Source: Cliona cf. orientalis
Lineage: Eukaryota; Porifera; Demospongiae; Clionaida; Clionaidae
Length of the DNA: 64,000 nucleotides
Assembly: GCA_963930775.1 (NCBI GenBank)
Contig: OZ005705.1
Span: 3,720,001 to 3,784,000 of the forward strand
Reading direction: 5' to 3'
Every line of letters starts with the position of its first letter. Positions within the stretch are counted from its first letter, which is position 1. The notes under the pieces are model-generated. The model was not told where the DNA came from and searched no databases. It saw only the letters and a program-made list of their open reading frames with translations. Below are positions 36,904 to 46,800 of this stretch, piece after piece. The position numbers and the translations under genes are program-made.

Positions 36904-38368
36904 ATGACTCAACAGCGGCCGGGACAGAATCCACAGCAGTATGGATATCCTCCTCAATCTGTCGTTGACTGGCGTTTTGTGGTGAATTCGGGACAGTATG
37001 TGGACTTGACATCACCTGTACATGTTCCTGCACCGGGACAACAGTGGGTTCATGGACAACCTCACGGAGCTCGAGGCACTAGCAGCAGCCACACTGTTGT
37101 AGCACCGCAAATGATGCAGGTATGCCCATGTATGCCGCACAGTGTTGTGTACAGTGTAGCTATCTATATGAAACTGTAAGATCATGACTGTGCTTGTACT
37201 TTTGTGTTACGTATGTGCACATGCTGTGATCGGGCTCGAGTTTGCCTACATAGAGCCGTACTGTGTACAGGTGTGCTGCTATCAATTTTGGTGACTGTAT
37301 GTGTATGTATGAGGAGCCATGTGCTGGTGTGCATTAATAGGAAAATCCGTGTGTGTGTGTGTGTGTGTGTATGCTTGGCCAGATATCTACGTATACAGTG
37401 TATCTATGCCCCTGATTAGCTTTACATGTACATACTTATATTTACAGAATCTGCCGCATAGATACGGCCTGCTTCAAACCGCACCCCAAATGCAGCATTC
37501 ACCAGTTATAGACTTGGATTCAGAACAGGGAGGAAAATCTGATCAAGAGTGTAGTGTGTCGTCAGATCCTAGTGAAAGTAGACCACAGCAAGTGCACCTT
37601 TCCTCCAAGTGCTTGGAATATTCAGTCAAAGTTGTACCACCCGACAGGAAGGCAGGTTATCAGATCCATAAACTACGCGCTTACACGGGAAAAAGATTTA
37701 TGAATGTTGAAGAGCTTAAATCACAACTACAGAAATCTCTCGATGAGCATATTTCAGATGAGAGTGCCATGAACTTTGGATATATTGAACCTAGCAAGCA
37801 AGGAGTACGTGGTAAGATGAGATGGATATTCACTGCTGATGATCTTAAGGATATGTACGCTGCATATGAGCAAAAAAACGCTAACTGAAGTTCTATTATG
37901 GTGTGATGGACGAAAAGTGGTAAAAGAAGATGATGTCCCACGGCCAAAACGTCCACATGTTGCTGCAGAAAACAGCTGCACCAAAAAAAGGTCACCTGTT
38001 GCAGTGTCTCAGGATAAGAAGCTTGGTGAGGTGCAGGAAATCTATGAGAAACTCAAATCAACACATACAAGCTATGATCAGGAGCGGTTGCGAATGAGGG
38101 CTCATTTAATACAGATGGGCAAGCATGAATCATACGAGATCCCACCAAACCAGCCATTCTTTAAGGATGCAAAGTCTCGGAAAAAAGACAAAACTACTGA
38201 AGGGCCAGCTGCTCAAGATGTATATCTCCTGGGAAGCGCTCTAACTTACGCAGTGCATACATGAGTCAAGTGAAGGAATGGCATGGTCTTTTTAAGGATG
38301 GAGCCATAACAGAAGAAGAGTATGAACAGCAGAAAGAAAAGATACTTGGTGATTTAGGAAAGCTTTGA
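36904..38368 (+). pseudogene. accessory gene carried inside the Tc1-type element
   Basis: Exon 1 (36904-37119) begins MTQQRPGQNPQQYGYPPQ and ends QMMQ at a GT. Exon 2 starts at 37448 after TTTACAG with phase 0. It contains an acidic Ser-rich stretch, then LEYSVKVVPPDRKAGYQIHK ... FMNVEELKSQLQKSL ... SAMNFGYIEP ... WIFTADDLKDMYAAYE, which looks like a small alpha/beta domain, perhaps beta-grasp/PB1-like (inference). The frame shifts at a 7-A run (37872-37878) into a Lys-rich segment (DVPRPKRPHVAAEN) and a helix (EVQEIYEKLKSTH). It shifts again near 38215-38240 into a C-terminal LFKDGAITEEEYEQQKEKIL, a SHOCT-like helical hairpin. Two shifts mean either a pseudogene or homopolymer sequence errors. 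I do not recognise the protein. Confidence 0.6.
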
Positions 38369-39139
38369 TTTATGGCAAGACAATACTATACATTATACTA
38401 TTGTTGTACAATAAGAATCTGACATGTATATACAATTATATACATAATAGTTATTCACACTTGGTAGCTGCAATGTTGTATCCATCCACGACAGTCCTCC
38501 TCAGTTACTGTATCAAATGCTGCTCTTACCAAAGGAGTTACATCATCCACAATTTGGACCAGCTCATCGTGTCTCCTCAGGTAATTCTTAACCTTACTGA
38601 AGGTGTGCTCGATAGGGTTCATATCTGGACTATATGGTGGTAAGAATAGGACTAGTATGCCTGCATCACGAAAGAGTTGTTCAACACAGTCCACATGATG
38701 TATTGAGCAGTTGTCCATGATGACAACTGACTTGGAATTCTGGCCATTAAACGGAAGGAGGTTTGGAATGAGTGATCCTCGAGCAAACTCATAGAAGAAT
38801 TCAGCATTCATTGAATTGTGGGTGAAATCTACAGCTACGACACCATCAACAGCGATAGCAGCAACAGATGAGAGCCTTCTTCCCTTCACTAGCTTCCGAT
38901 GGTACTCGGGTGTGATACCCCTCAGAGCGTAGCCAGCTTTGCGAATAGCACTTTTCTTATCGCACCCTGTTTCATCCACCCATACCAGTTGGTCCACTGA
39001 AAAGAAACTCATCTCTGCTCTGAATCTTGCCCGTAATTCAGTACACCTTTGCTGTGCAACCTGTCTGATCTTCTTCCTAGTAAAACCATGCTTTCTTAAA
39101 ATCCTACAGATGGTTGCATTAGACACTTCAACTCCAATA

Positions 39140-39977
39140 CAGTCGTTAGGCCAGCGGTCCAATTGTTGAAGTGCATCCGGTGGCACATTCCAGTGCATGC
39201 AATTTTTGCCGTTTTTTATCTATTTTTCTTACCTGTCCTATCTAGGCCATCCTTCACTTCTATGACTCCAAACAAAGACCAGAAGACAGAGGAACTCTTC
39301 TACTTTCTTCTCGTTCAGGTCCTATAACCCGGAGACATTCATGAGCTCCGCGGCGACCGCTTTTGTGCATGCTACTATCAAGCGCTCACAAAAAGTGCCT
39401 CGCGCAAAAAGTGGCACGTTTTGGTTCCCCTGGATAAATTCCCATGATTCAAGCACCATTCAATAGCTCTTGTGTTGCTCTACAATATAAGACTGGAACG
39501 AAGTTTTTCCATCGAGCGGTTCCAGAGTTACATACTGTTAAAAATAGTATAAAATTTTGTTATTTTATCATAGAAACATTGAATAAAATACGTATAAATC
39601 AATGACAGAACTTTCTAGGTGGTACAAAGATATTATGCAGCTATCAAAGGCCTTCTTGAAGATTTGTAGAAGGTTGTTAAAACTTTCACAACCAGTCTCC
39701 TATGCCATCATGACACACTGATAGCTACGGTTGACCAGAGTAAGCTTAAGTGCTCCAGCAGCCACAGGGGTGGTGCGAGGACCTAGACCGAGTAGCTAGC
39801 ACCTCAAAAGATAGCTTCAAAACAAAAGCTATACCTGAGGCCTAGGCAGCACCTTCTCTTTGGCAGTGGAACTCCATTGTTCCCCCTCTCACCATCTCGT
39901 ACTCATCAATAGCTGACCATCACCTAAGAGATTGTGCACGTGTATATACAAGGGGGGTAGGGGTGTGTGTAAGAGGT

Positions 39978-40017
<40 letters not shown>

Positions 40018-40780
40018 TGGGACCTGGGAAAACTGCTATCTTATTTAACTTTCATAAATGTGAACTTGTGCTTTTCAGCTTCATCGTCAGCTGATTTACA
40101 CAAATTATGGCATAGGTCTTTTGCCATTTCAGCTGGTAAGGCTCACCCTCATCCCTGGACTTCATTATTTGCTTGAAGATTTGAATATAGAAAGAAACTA
40201 ACCATTTGAATGATGATGTCTGCTCCCTAGGAAAATGGAGCTTCATATTGAGCACTCCCCTCCTTGGTATTTACTGGACAAAGCGTCAGACACTCGATAA
40301 AACTTTTAGAAGACATGGAGAATACCACGCGGTTGTACTGAAATTTTCCAATTTTTTGATGCCGTGTAACTCTGGAACCGCTCGATGGAAAAACTTCGTT
40401 CCAGTCTTATATTGTAGAGCAACAAAAGAGCTATTGAATGGTGCTTGAATCATGGGAATCCATCCAGGGGAACCAAAACGTGCCACTTTTTGCGCGAGGC
40501 ACTTTTTGTGAGCGCTTGAGAGTAGCATGCACAAAAGCGGTCGCCGCGGAGCTCATGAATGTCTCCGGGTTATAGGACTTGAACGAGCAGAAAGTAGAAG
40601 AGTTCCTCTGTCTTCTGGTCTTTGTTTGGAGTCCTAGAAGTGAAGAATGGCCTAGATAGGACAGGTAAGAAAAATAGATAAAAAAACGGCAAAAATTGCA
40701 TGCACTGGAATGTGCCACCGGATGCACTTCCTGGATCTGCAACGTTTGTACTATTTTGGACCGCTGGCCTATTACGACTG
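39140..40780. mobile_element. 1641-bp long-inverted-repeat element inside the transposase
   Basis: Ends CAGTCGTTAGGCCAGCGGTC and inverted CAGTCGTAATAGGCCAGCGG, flanked by AATA at 39136-39139 and 40781-40784. The inverted repeats extend inward about 400 bases on each side (to about 39535 and 40365), with a 22-base gap in one arm. The middle has a GA microsatellite and no recognisable transposase. The 4-bp duplication is not that of Tc1/mariner; the superfamily is unassigned. Confidence 0.85.
39980..40012 (+). repeat. (GA)n microsatellite
   Basis: Uninterrupted AG dinucleotide tract in the centre of the long-inverted-repeat element. Confidence 0.9.
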
Positions 40781-41470
40781 AATAAGATCGTGAATGTGCT
40801 GTCGCATTTCAGAGATATACAACTGAGGTTGTTCCAAAATTAAGCCAGTTAGCAAAAGCTCTTCGTAGTCATCTAACTTTCTCTTGTTGTACCTTGGTGG
40901 CTGCTTTTTAGCACTGACTTCTCCTGTCAGCATGAATCTTGACCAGATGTTGTGAGTTGTTCCCACAGCTATATTCAAATTCTTGGCTATTTCACTAAAG
41001 GACAGCTCTCTAACCAATCTCTGCCAAATGACCCTCCATCGAATATCATCAGAATAGGCGGTAGTACGGCCTGGCTCGGCACTAAACGCATTAGCCATGG
41101 ATGAACGCTGTACTGAAATTTGAATTACGCGCTATTGCAAGAAGCACACCCACCTTTAAACCACGCTTCAAATTTGCGCATGCGCTTATGATTGTGTTGG
41201 CATGCCTGTGGGGCGCTAATTAATGTAGGGTGGTTACACATGTAGTACATGGTGGTTAGAATGTGATGAGGCTTCATTCAAAGGGAAGCAAAACACTCTG
41301 TATATGCATACACAAATAATGTGATACAATGATATAAATAGTCACACATGCCACATGTACAATGATAAGCATATCGAGTTAAAAAAACAAAGCTTATACT
41401 ATTGTCTGGCTGAGGAACAAGGTTAGCAGGTTACCCTATCCCTGACTCGAGATTGACGATAAGACTTAAG

Positions 41471-41504
41471 TCAATGTTGTTGAAATTTCAACAACATTGA
41501 CTTT
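41471..41504. repeat. perfect short hairpin
   Basis: AGTCAATGTTGTTGAAA is followed directly by its inverse. No T-run follows, so it is not a terminator. Just beyond it, 'gctaccctgcctgcttacac' recurs in altered form near 41653. Confidence 0.7.
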
Positions 41505-41842
41505 GAACTGCTTTACTGCTACCCTGCCTGCTTACACAACTCAATTGAGGGGGGTTTATGGAATACTGGAGATAGCATGGGGCTAGCTAATTCTTTGGTA
41601 CCCATAACAATAATATGATTCCCGATCACACTCAAACTGCTTAGCTATTAATGCTACCCTACCCGCTTGCACAACTCTATTGTAGAGTGCTACAGACACC
41701 ATGGTACCAGTAAATTATTTGAAACCATGGCCATACGTGTATTAGCATGCAGTCAGCGCAATATCATTTTGCGTTTAGTAAAATGAGGCATAGCAATTAG
41801 CAATAATGTAGCAAAACAACATGCTTATCAAGTGGTGCTTAC

Positions 41843-41913
41843 CCCGTGAGGATTACATCAGTAGAGGTATGTGGCACTTCTTGACCCCACTTGCCACCCT
41901 TCAAGGGCCAGGG
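41843..41913 (-). CDS. Lgl/tomosyn-like gene, exon b
   Basis: A 71-base exon between ACTCAG and GTAAGC encoding PWPLKGGKWGQEVPHTSTDV then ILTG. In Lgl and tomosyn proteins 'WPI-GG' precedes 'LTGH-DGS-RFWD', and the latter continues exactly in exon c after splicing. Starts in phase 0 after exon a and ends after two bases of a glycine codon. Confidence 0.8.
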
Positions 41914-42064
41914 CTGAGTAATAAAATCATGACAGATACATGTAAGTATATCTTGGTATTGTTGAATAAGTGTATGGATTGATTGCATTAATTTCACTCC
42001 CCATAGTATTACATATTGGGCTGTCTAGAGTGTACTCTACATGCATTAATGGCATAATCTGTCG

Positions 42065-42280
42065 CACTTGTATACAAGTCCCGAGATTCCCGAGATTTTC
42101 CATGAAAAAAATTAGGACTTCACTGGGTATCAAACCCATACACTCATATCTCTTGTGTTATGCTCTACCAGTTGAGCCACCAAGCCAAAAAGAGCAAGGT
42201 GGTGAGGAGGAAGGGAATACAAGTGCTAGTTCTTCAAGTTTTTTTCCATGGAAAATCTCAGGACTTGTATATACAAGTGC
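42065..42280. mobile_element. foldback element with a tRNA-like core
   Basis: Outer arms CACTTGTATACAAGTCCC and inverted CACTTGTATATACAAGTCCT, continuing into AGATTTTCCATG on both sides, make a TIR structure of about 215 bp. The core is the tRNA-like sequence at 42116-42186. Confidence 0.65.
42116..42186 (-). tRNA. degenerate tRNA-like sequence
   Basis: On the minus strand GGCTTGGTGGCTCAACTGGT begins a 71-base stretch with a good A-box (TGGCTCAACTGGTAGAG) and a B-box/T-arm (GGGTTTGATACCCA) at the right spacing. The acceptor stem pairs only partly and the anticodon loop lacks the conserved U33. It is a tRNA pseudogene or the head of a tRNA-derived SINE, not a working tRNA. Confidence 0.6.
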
Positions 42281-42812
42281 AACACCTTATGTTTCCCTGA
42301 TTAGTTAGGCCTGATGGCTCGAGAATCTAGCTGAGTGCCGCAGGTGACAGTATTGCCACCTAGAGGTGTCCCATAAGAGAAGCTTTGACTTTGATTAATG
42401 ATGCTTTGATAGTGGCTATATTGCACAATGTACACGTACTCATGTGACAACTAGAACTATAGGATATATAGTATAGCTAGCAGATAAGTTTACACTAAAT
42501 TTGGCAAATTCTGAGGTGGTTAAAGTTGTAATGTTCAGAGTCTTATAGGTGTGCATATACCATAAATTCAATGTGGTGATTTTAAACGAGCATGTGCCAA
42601 ATAAAAGGGGAGGGGCCAAGCCAAAGAGGGCTTTAAGATTTATGAGCATGGAAAATGGTTGCCCTATGAACAACTGTACAAAAACACTGCATTACAAAGA
42701 GCATCCAGTATACCCGTAGACAGTCTTAGTTATTGACTATCATGTTAATGTTATGTGTTACTGTAAATTATCACATGCAACACATGTTATTTGTGCAAGG
42801 TCATGGTGTATT

Positions 42813-43148
42813 CAGTGGCGGATCCAGAGGGGGATCCAGGGGTGCACAGGAACCCCCCTTTCGGCTACACCTAGCACTAAGAAGTATACTGATGTTAGAT
42901 AAATGGAACCCCCCTTTCTGACTACACAACTAAGAAAACTGCTGCTACGGCTCACCTTAGAATGCTTTAGAAGAAATTCATTCGAAAATAGATCGACTGG
43001 ACTGGTAGAGCTGGTAGTTTGTCACAAAAACGATCGAAAGTGGGCGGGATTTTGTTCAAAAGTGGGCGTGGCTAGTAAAAATTCGCACGCGCTCTGCGCG
43101 CAACAGTATATCAGAACCCCCCTTCTGGAAATCCTGGATCCGCCACTG
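42813..43148. mobile_element. MITE with CAGTGGCGGATCCAG ends (hAT-type)
   Basis: CAGTGGCGGATCCAG at 42813 and its inverse CTGGATCCGCCACTG ending at 43148. This end sequence is common among hAT-derived MITEs. No clean 8-bp duplication is visible (flanks GGTGTATT and GTACTGAC). Interior has direct repeats of GAACCCCCCTTTC. Confidence 0.7.
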
Positions 43149-43599
43149 GTACTGACAGTGGAGTAGAAACCAGGGGATCACTGCCCCCCTCCCCAATATT
43201 TTAGAAGGGGGAGCCTAGCTGGCCCTCCCAATAATCAGGCTTGATACATAACATAACCCTTGTGTAAGTATATTCTTGCAATTTTTATCGTATATCAGAC
43301 TTTCTTCGTAAAAGTCTGGTTTAAATCATTGAAATACAACCTCTACAAAAGAATAATTGTGGTCACAAAATTCAGTAATCAAAGCCACACCCACAATTTG
43401 TATCGGTGGCCCCCGCAGCATGCAATTGCTTCCTACTCCATTGACTGATAGTTATAAGCCACAGTGATTCTATATGGAAGTTCTGTTGGTTAGACTGGTA
43501 GCACAGGGACAGTTTAAGTAGTTGTTAGGACACTGGAGAGACTGTTAAAGCAGCTATTTGAGGAGTACAAAGAGTAAAGAAGTAAGCACAATTAAGCAT

Positions 43600-44310
43600 A
43601 CAAGTCAGCCAAGATATTTTGAAGTGGAGATGTTAATGAATGGTTCAAGTGGTTTGAGATCAACTAATCATTGGAGCGACACCACTAAATTGTTGAAATT
43701 ACCGACACCAATAGAAGGAGAAGCCCTCACTGTATGGTTCGAATTGAGCGAGAAGATAAAAAATAGTTACAGCAAAGCAAGTAATCACAAAATGATGCCA
43801 CAATCCTTCATACCGCATGACAATTTTCACAAACATACGCTCCATCCAGGTGAGCCAATCTCCGTGTATGTACACGAGCTCAAGTTCAATTGCTTTACAC
43901 CAATTTTTGGCTGGGATTCTATGTGATACCAGTAAGCCATTCGAGCAGCCAGTGATGTCAAGACTCTTGAGCAAGCAACCAAGTAGGGCATGGCTACTGA
44001 TGGCTGTTGATAATGATGGTCCATTTCCAGTCACAGTAACTGGAGACTCAACTGCCCGTGGCCATGATATCGAGAATTAATTAACTGTGTGGTGTCACAG
44101 TTGCGATTGCACAAGTGCTGTGAATGCCCAACCCACCACAGGGTTCAACAAAGTCGATACTGTTTTAATTGCTGATTACCCAGTCACATGTAACAATACC
44201 CAGTCACATGTAACAAACATGCCCAGTGCCATGACGAAGCAATCTTCAGGGAAACGATGGAGGGACGAATGCACCGGGCAACAATTGTCCTTTTCAAGCG
44301 TAAGCCCGGC
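43600..44310 (+). pseudogene. Ty3/gypsy gag remnant
   Basis: The frame from 43558 matches a gag capsid region: WSDTTKLLKLPTPIEGEAL, then DNFHKHTLHPGEPISVYVHE. A frameshift near 43890 leads to ALHQFLAGILCDTSK and RAWLLMAVD. Farther on, a broken zinc-knuckle-like YCFNC can be read near 44160. Directly upstream of the element at 44396. Non-functional. Confidence 0.65.
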
Positions 44311-44573
44311 AGATAACCCGACTGTAATTTTAGCCACTACCATATTATATAGGTGGCACCTGCCATTATATCCACATTGCAAATCCAATGAGGTACCGTA
44401 GAAAATGGTTGTTAAGCGCTGTTTGTTGTTAAGTGCATACTTTTTATTTAGCACATAGTTTTAAGAGGGTTTTCCCCCACATTTATTAAGCGCATGTGCC
44501 AAACAAACGTATGTATTACGTGGACATCAGTACGTGTGATTATTGAGGTGTCAAAGTTCATTCTTTGATCGAG

Positions 44574-46122
44574 ATGGCAGAGCAACAAGTTCTCGTTGAA
44601 TCCACGTTGAAGAAGGCAAGAAAGAGCTATAGCCGGAAGGAGAGTAGGTTGCTCTCCCAGCAATGGATGCCAAATGCTTTGTAGATGTGATGTCCTCGAA
44701 CGACACTCTCCATAATATACTCTTCCATCGTGATCAAGACGCATGGACAACTTTTAACACCACTCAGTTGATGGTCCCGCCTTAATTTAATGCCTACAAA
44801 TCATGGACAACTTTTAACACCACACAGTTGATGGTCCCGCCTTAATTTAATGCCTACAAATCAGGAACTCATTTTGTAGTGACGAGTCGAATGTACTGAT
44901 GAATATACTTGATTCTATCCAGGCTTGGTGATTCCATTGCCTCAATTCAACCACAAGCTAGACTTTGAAAAGATAGCTAATTAACCCTTCATGCAGTCAC
45001 ACACTGCAGCAGAAGCCTCGTCTAGTCTAGAGATGCAAGTGTTGACAGTTTTAGTAATCATGCACTAGCACTGCTTGAAGCACTCAAGCATGCACAATAG
45101 AATAATTTACTGTATCAAATATCACATGCTGTCTTATATATTTAGTTGAGATTGTTCAGAATTGCCCCAAATATATTATAAATGTTATCTGTATACCACT
45201 CTTCAATCTATGCACTCACCATCTAGTTCTTTACATTATTGTTCTTCACTCCAATGAGGAGGAGCATACTGTACCTCTTAATCAGCTTGAAGATCACAAT
45301 GGCCTAGCCCTGTCTAAGAAGGATGCCACAATTGACGCTAGTGTTATTTGGATGCACAAGGGAAAAACTTCATATGAGGCAACGATTGTAGGCATCCACC
45401 CAGATAAAGATAAAGCATGTACATAAACTTACAGAGGGTAGGAGTCACCCATACACCTGTGTTTGAGTGCATGTGCATATTACTTTTTAAAAAATTGTTT
45501 ATACACCGCTAAGAAGGCATGTAAACGTAATACTTACCTACATTGGATTGAGGGGGGTCATACTTTACATTTCTCAGCCTTTGCAGTTATTTATTGTAAT
45601 TAAATTGATATACAGGGACATGGAGCGTTGCAGCTGAAGGAGTAAGCCCAGCAGAAGTCATCATGCCAGCAGAAGCCATCATGCCAGCCGAAACAGGCAC
45701 AGCAATGCCAGCTGAAGCCGGCACAGCATGGACGAATCTATTGCAAGTCACATTGATCTCAAGTGTCTCCCAGGGTCAACTGCAGTAAAATATACTCTCA
45801 ATCTTTTGGATTCATTTTTTACCGATGAAGATATGAAAGGCAATCTCTTCATCAAAAGTTCAAGATCAAGAACCGTACGGGGTCTATTGCCACAAGATAA
45901 AGTAAAGAAAATTCTATGTAAGTGCAGCTGTTTCTTAAGTTTCTTTGACCCTACTAATACACTGTTAACATGTTTGTAGCATGCATTACGGAGCGGTTTG
46001 GCAAGGATGAAACACGACAGGAATTCAAAGCGATAGTGGAGTCCTGCAATCAGAAACGCCGGGACGCAGACAAGAAATTTCGAGGAGACAAAGAGAATCT
46101 ATTGGACCAGTTTGGACTGTAA
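44574..46122 (+). CDS. BEN-domain-like gene inside the transposon
   Basis: Candidate first exon at 44574 reads MAEQQVLVESTLKKARKSYS. An open stretch at 45235-45426 reads ASVIWMHKGKTSYEATIVGI, tudor/chromo-barrel-like in pattern. Exon 45728-45917 reads VKYTLNLLDSFFTDEDMKGN ... LLPQDKVKKIL, a GTAAGT donor follows, and exon 45980-46122 continues SCITERFGKDETRQEFKAIV to a TAA. The last two exons join in phase and have the helical layout of a BEN domain (leucine-rich first helix, then a basic loop, 'L-P-K---I', 'I--RF'). BEN domains bind DNA or chromatin. Joins between the earlier pieces are unproven. Confidence 0.5.
44743..44862 (+). repeat. 60-bp tandem duplication
   Basis: Two copies of a 60-base unit beginning ATGGACAACTTTTAACACCA, differing by one base (T/A near position 22). 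Lies inside the BEN-bearing transposon. Confidence 0.95.
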
Positions 46123-46554
46123 TGGTACTATGTAGTTGGACAAGTTTTAAATAATAACGCTCATGTAATTAAGGTCTAATCCATCCCGTTGATTCATGCA
46201 ATTCTCTTTCGCATCTTATTTTGTACATCTTCAATTGCTCTTTTATTTTTAATAAACATTTTTATGGATCTAAAGAAGTATGTATCTAAGAAACTAAGTA
46301 AGATATAAGAAGTACAAAGAACTAGTCAGATCTTGATTTCATAATCTTACCTCTTAGTGAGATCTTGGTAAGAATCGTACCAGGATCTGAGTAAGATCCT
46401 TTAAGTTAGATCTGAGTAAGATTTTGTTGCTGTGCTACGCCCTTTCTATTAAGTGCACACTCACTATTAAGCGCATACTATTAATTTTATTAAGCGCCTA
46501 GTTTCAATTGTTATAAGCGCATGCACTTAACAACCAGTTTCTACTGTAAGTTGC

Positions 46555-46800
46555 CCCTGGAAATCAGTTCTGAACCACATCAGGTAGTGGTAATGGGTAG
46601 GCATCTTTGGTTGTGTCTCTGTTCAGTTTGCGATGATTCACACAGATGTGAAGTTTTCTTCACAAAGATGGCAGGTGCCATCCACCAACTGCTAATTTCT
46701 TCAATTACACCTTGTTCCAATATTCAATAAGACTGAACCCCTACTTTATCTTGGGAATACGCCATGGTTGCACTCACACTGGAGATAGAAAAGAGCCTGT
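46555..46800 (-). pseudogene. Ty3/gypsy reverse transcriptase remnant
   Basis: Minus-strand frames give ILEQGVIEEISSWWMAPAIF and, after a shift, CVNHRKLNRDTTKDAYPLPL, the N-terminal palm/fingers region of a Ty3/gypsy reverse transcriptase. The catalytic YxDD motif is not present. It abuts the right end of the BEN-bearing element. Confidence 0.65.

Larger units (their letters stand above)
38455..41098 (-). pseudogene. Tc1-like DD34E transposase, split by an insertion
   Basis: The N-terminal part (41098-40785) starts MANAFSAEPGR and has a helix-turn-helix paired-type segment (LSFSEIAKNLNIAVGTTHN). The C-terminal part (39139-38455) continues GVEVSNATICRILRKHG with catalytic D in WVDETG, D in VIMDN and E in YSPDMNPIEH. 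Thirty-four residues separate the last two, giving DD34E. The halves join in frame (DLI-GVEV) once the 39140-40780 insertion and one copy of AATA are ignored, for about 332 residues, the normal length. As it stands the gene is disrupted. Each half is intact, so the insertion may be recent. Confidence 0.9.
36635..41300. mobile_element. two-gene Tc1/mariner-type transposon, with nested insertion
   Basis: Perfect 25-base terminal inverted repeats (CAGAGTGTTTTGCTTCCCTT...) at 36635-36659 and 41276-41300, flanked by TA at 36633-36634 and 41301-41302. Inside are a minus-strand DD34E transposase (41098 to 38455) and a plus-strand spliced gene (36904 to 38368), whose 3' ends face each other 86 bp apart. 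Removing the nested 39140-40780 element and one 4-bp duplicate leaves about 3.0 kb. Tc1/mariner elements usually hold one gene, so the second gene is unusual. Confidence 0.85.
29597..41842 (-). other. 12-kb intron between exons b and c
   Basis: Holds the hAT-like remnant (30910), an integrase remnant (33700), the 33059-33285 inverted repeat, a gag-pol remnant (35893-36560) and the two-gene Tc1/mariner-type element (36635-41300). The stretches 29600-30900, 31900-33050 and 33900-35890 hold short frames only. A minus-strand frame at 30521-30895 (LAVAFCFSPQHHSMLVLI) is unassigned. Confidence 0.5.
44396..46546. mobile_element. TA-flanked transposon carrying a BEN-like gene
   Basis: Ends CCGTAGAAAATGGTTGTTAA and inverted CAGTAGAAACTGGTTGTTAA, flanked by TA at 44394-44395 and 46547-46548. 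Subterminal AAGCGCAT/ATGCGCTTATA repeats resemble those of MITE family D. No transposase was found in its 2151 bp. What it contains is a spliced gene with a BEN-like C-terminus. It separates a plus-strand gag remnant from a minus-strand reverse transcriptase remnant. Confidence 0.75.

Noticed and set aside
38365-39198. Plus-strand open frames across the transposase
   Set aside because: Antisense to the well-supported DD34E transposase on the minus strand.
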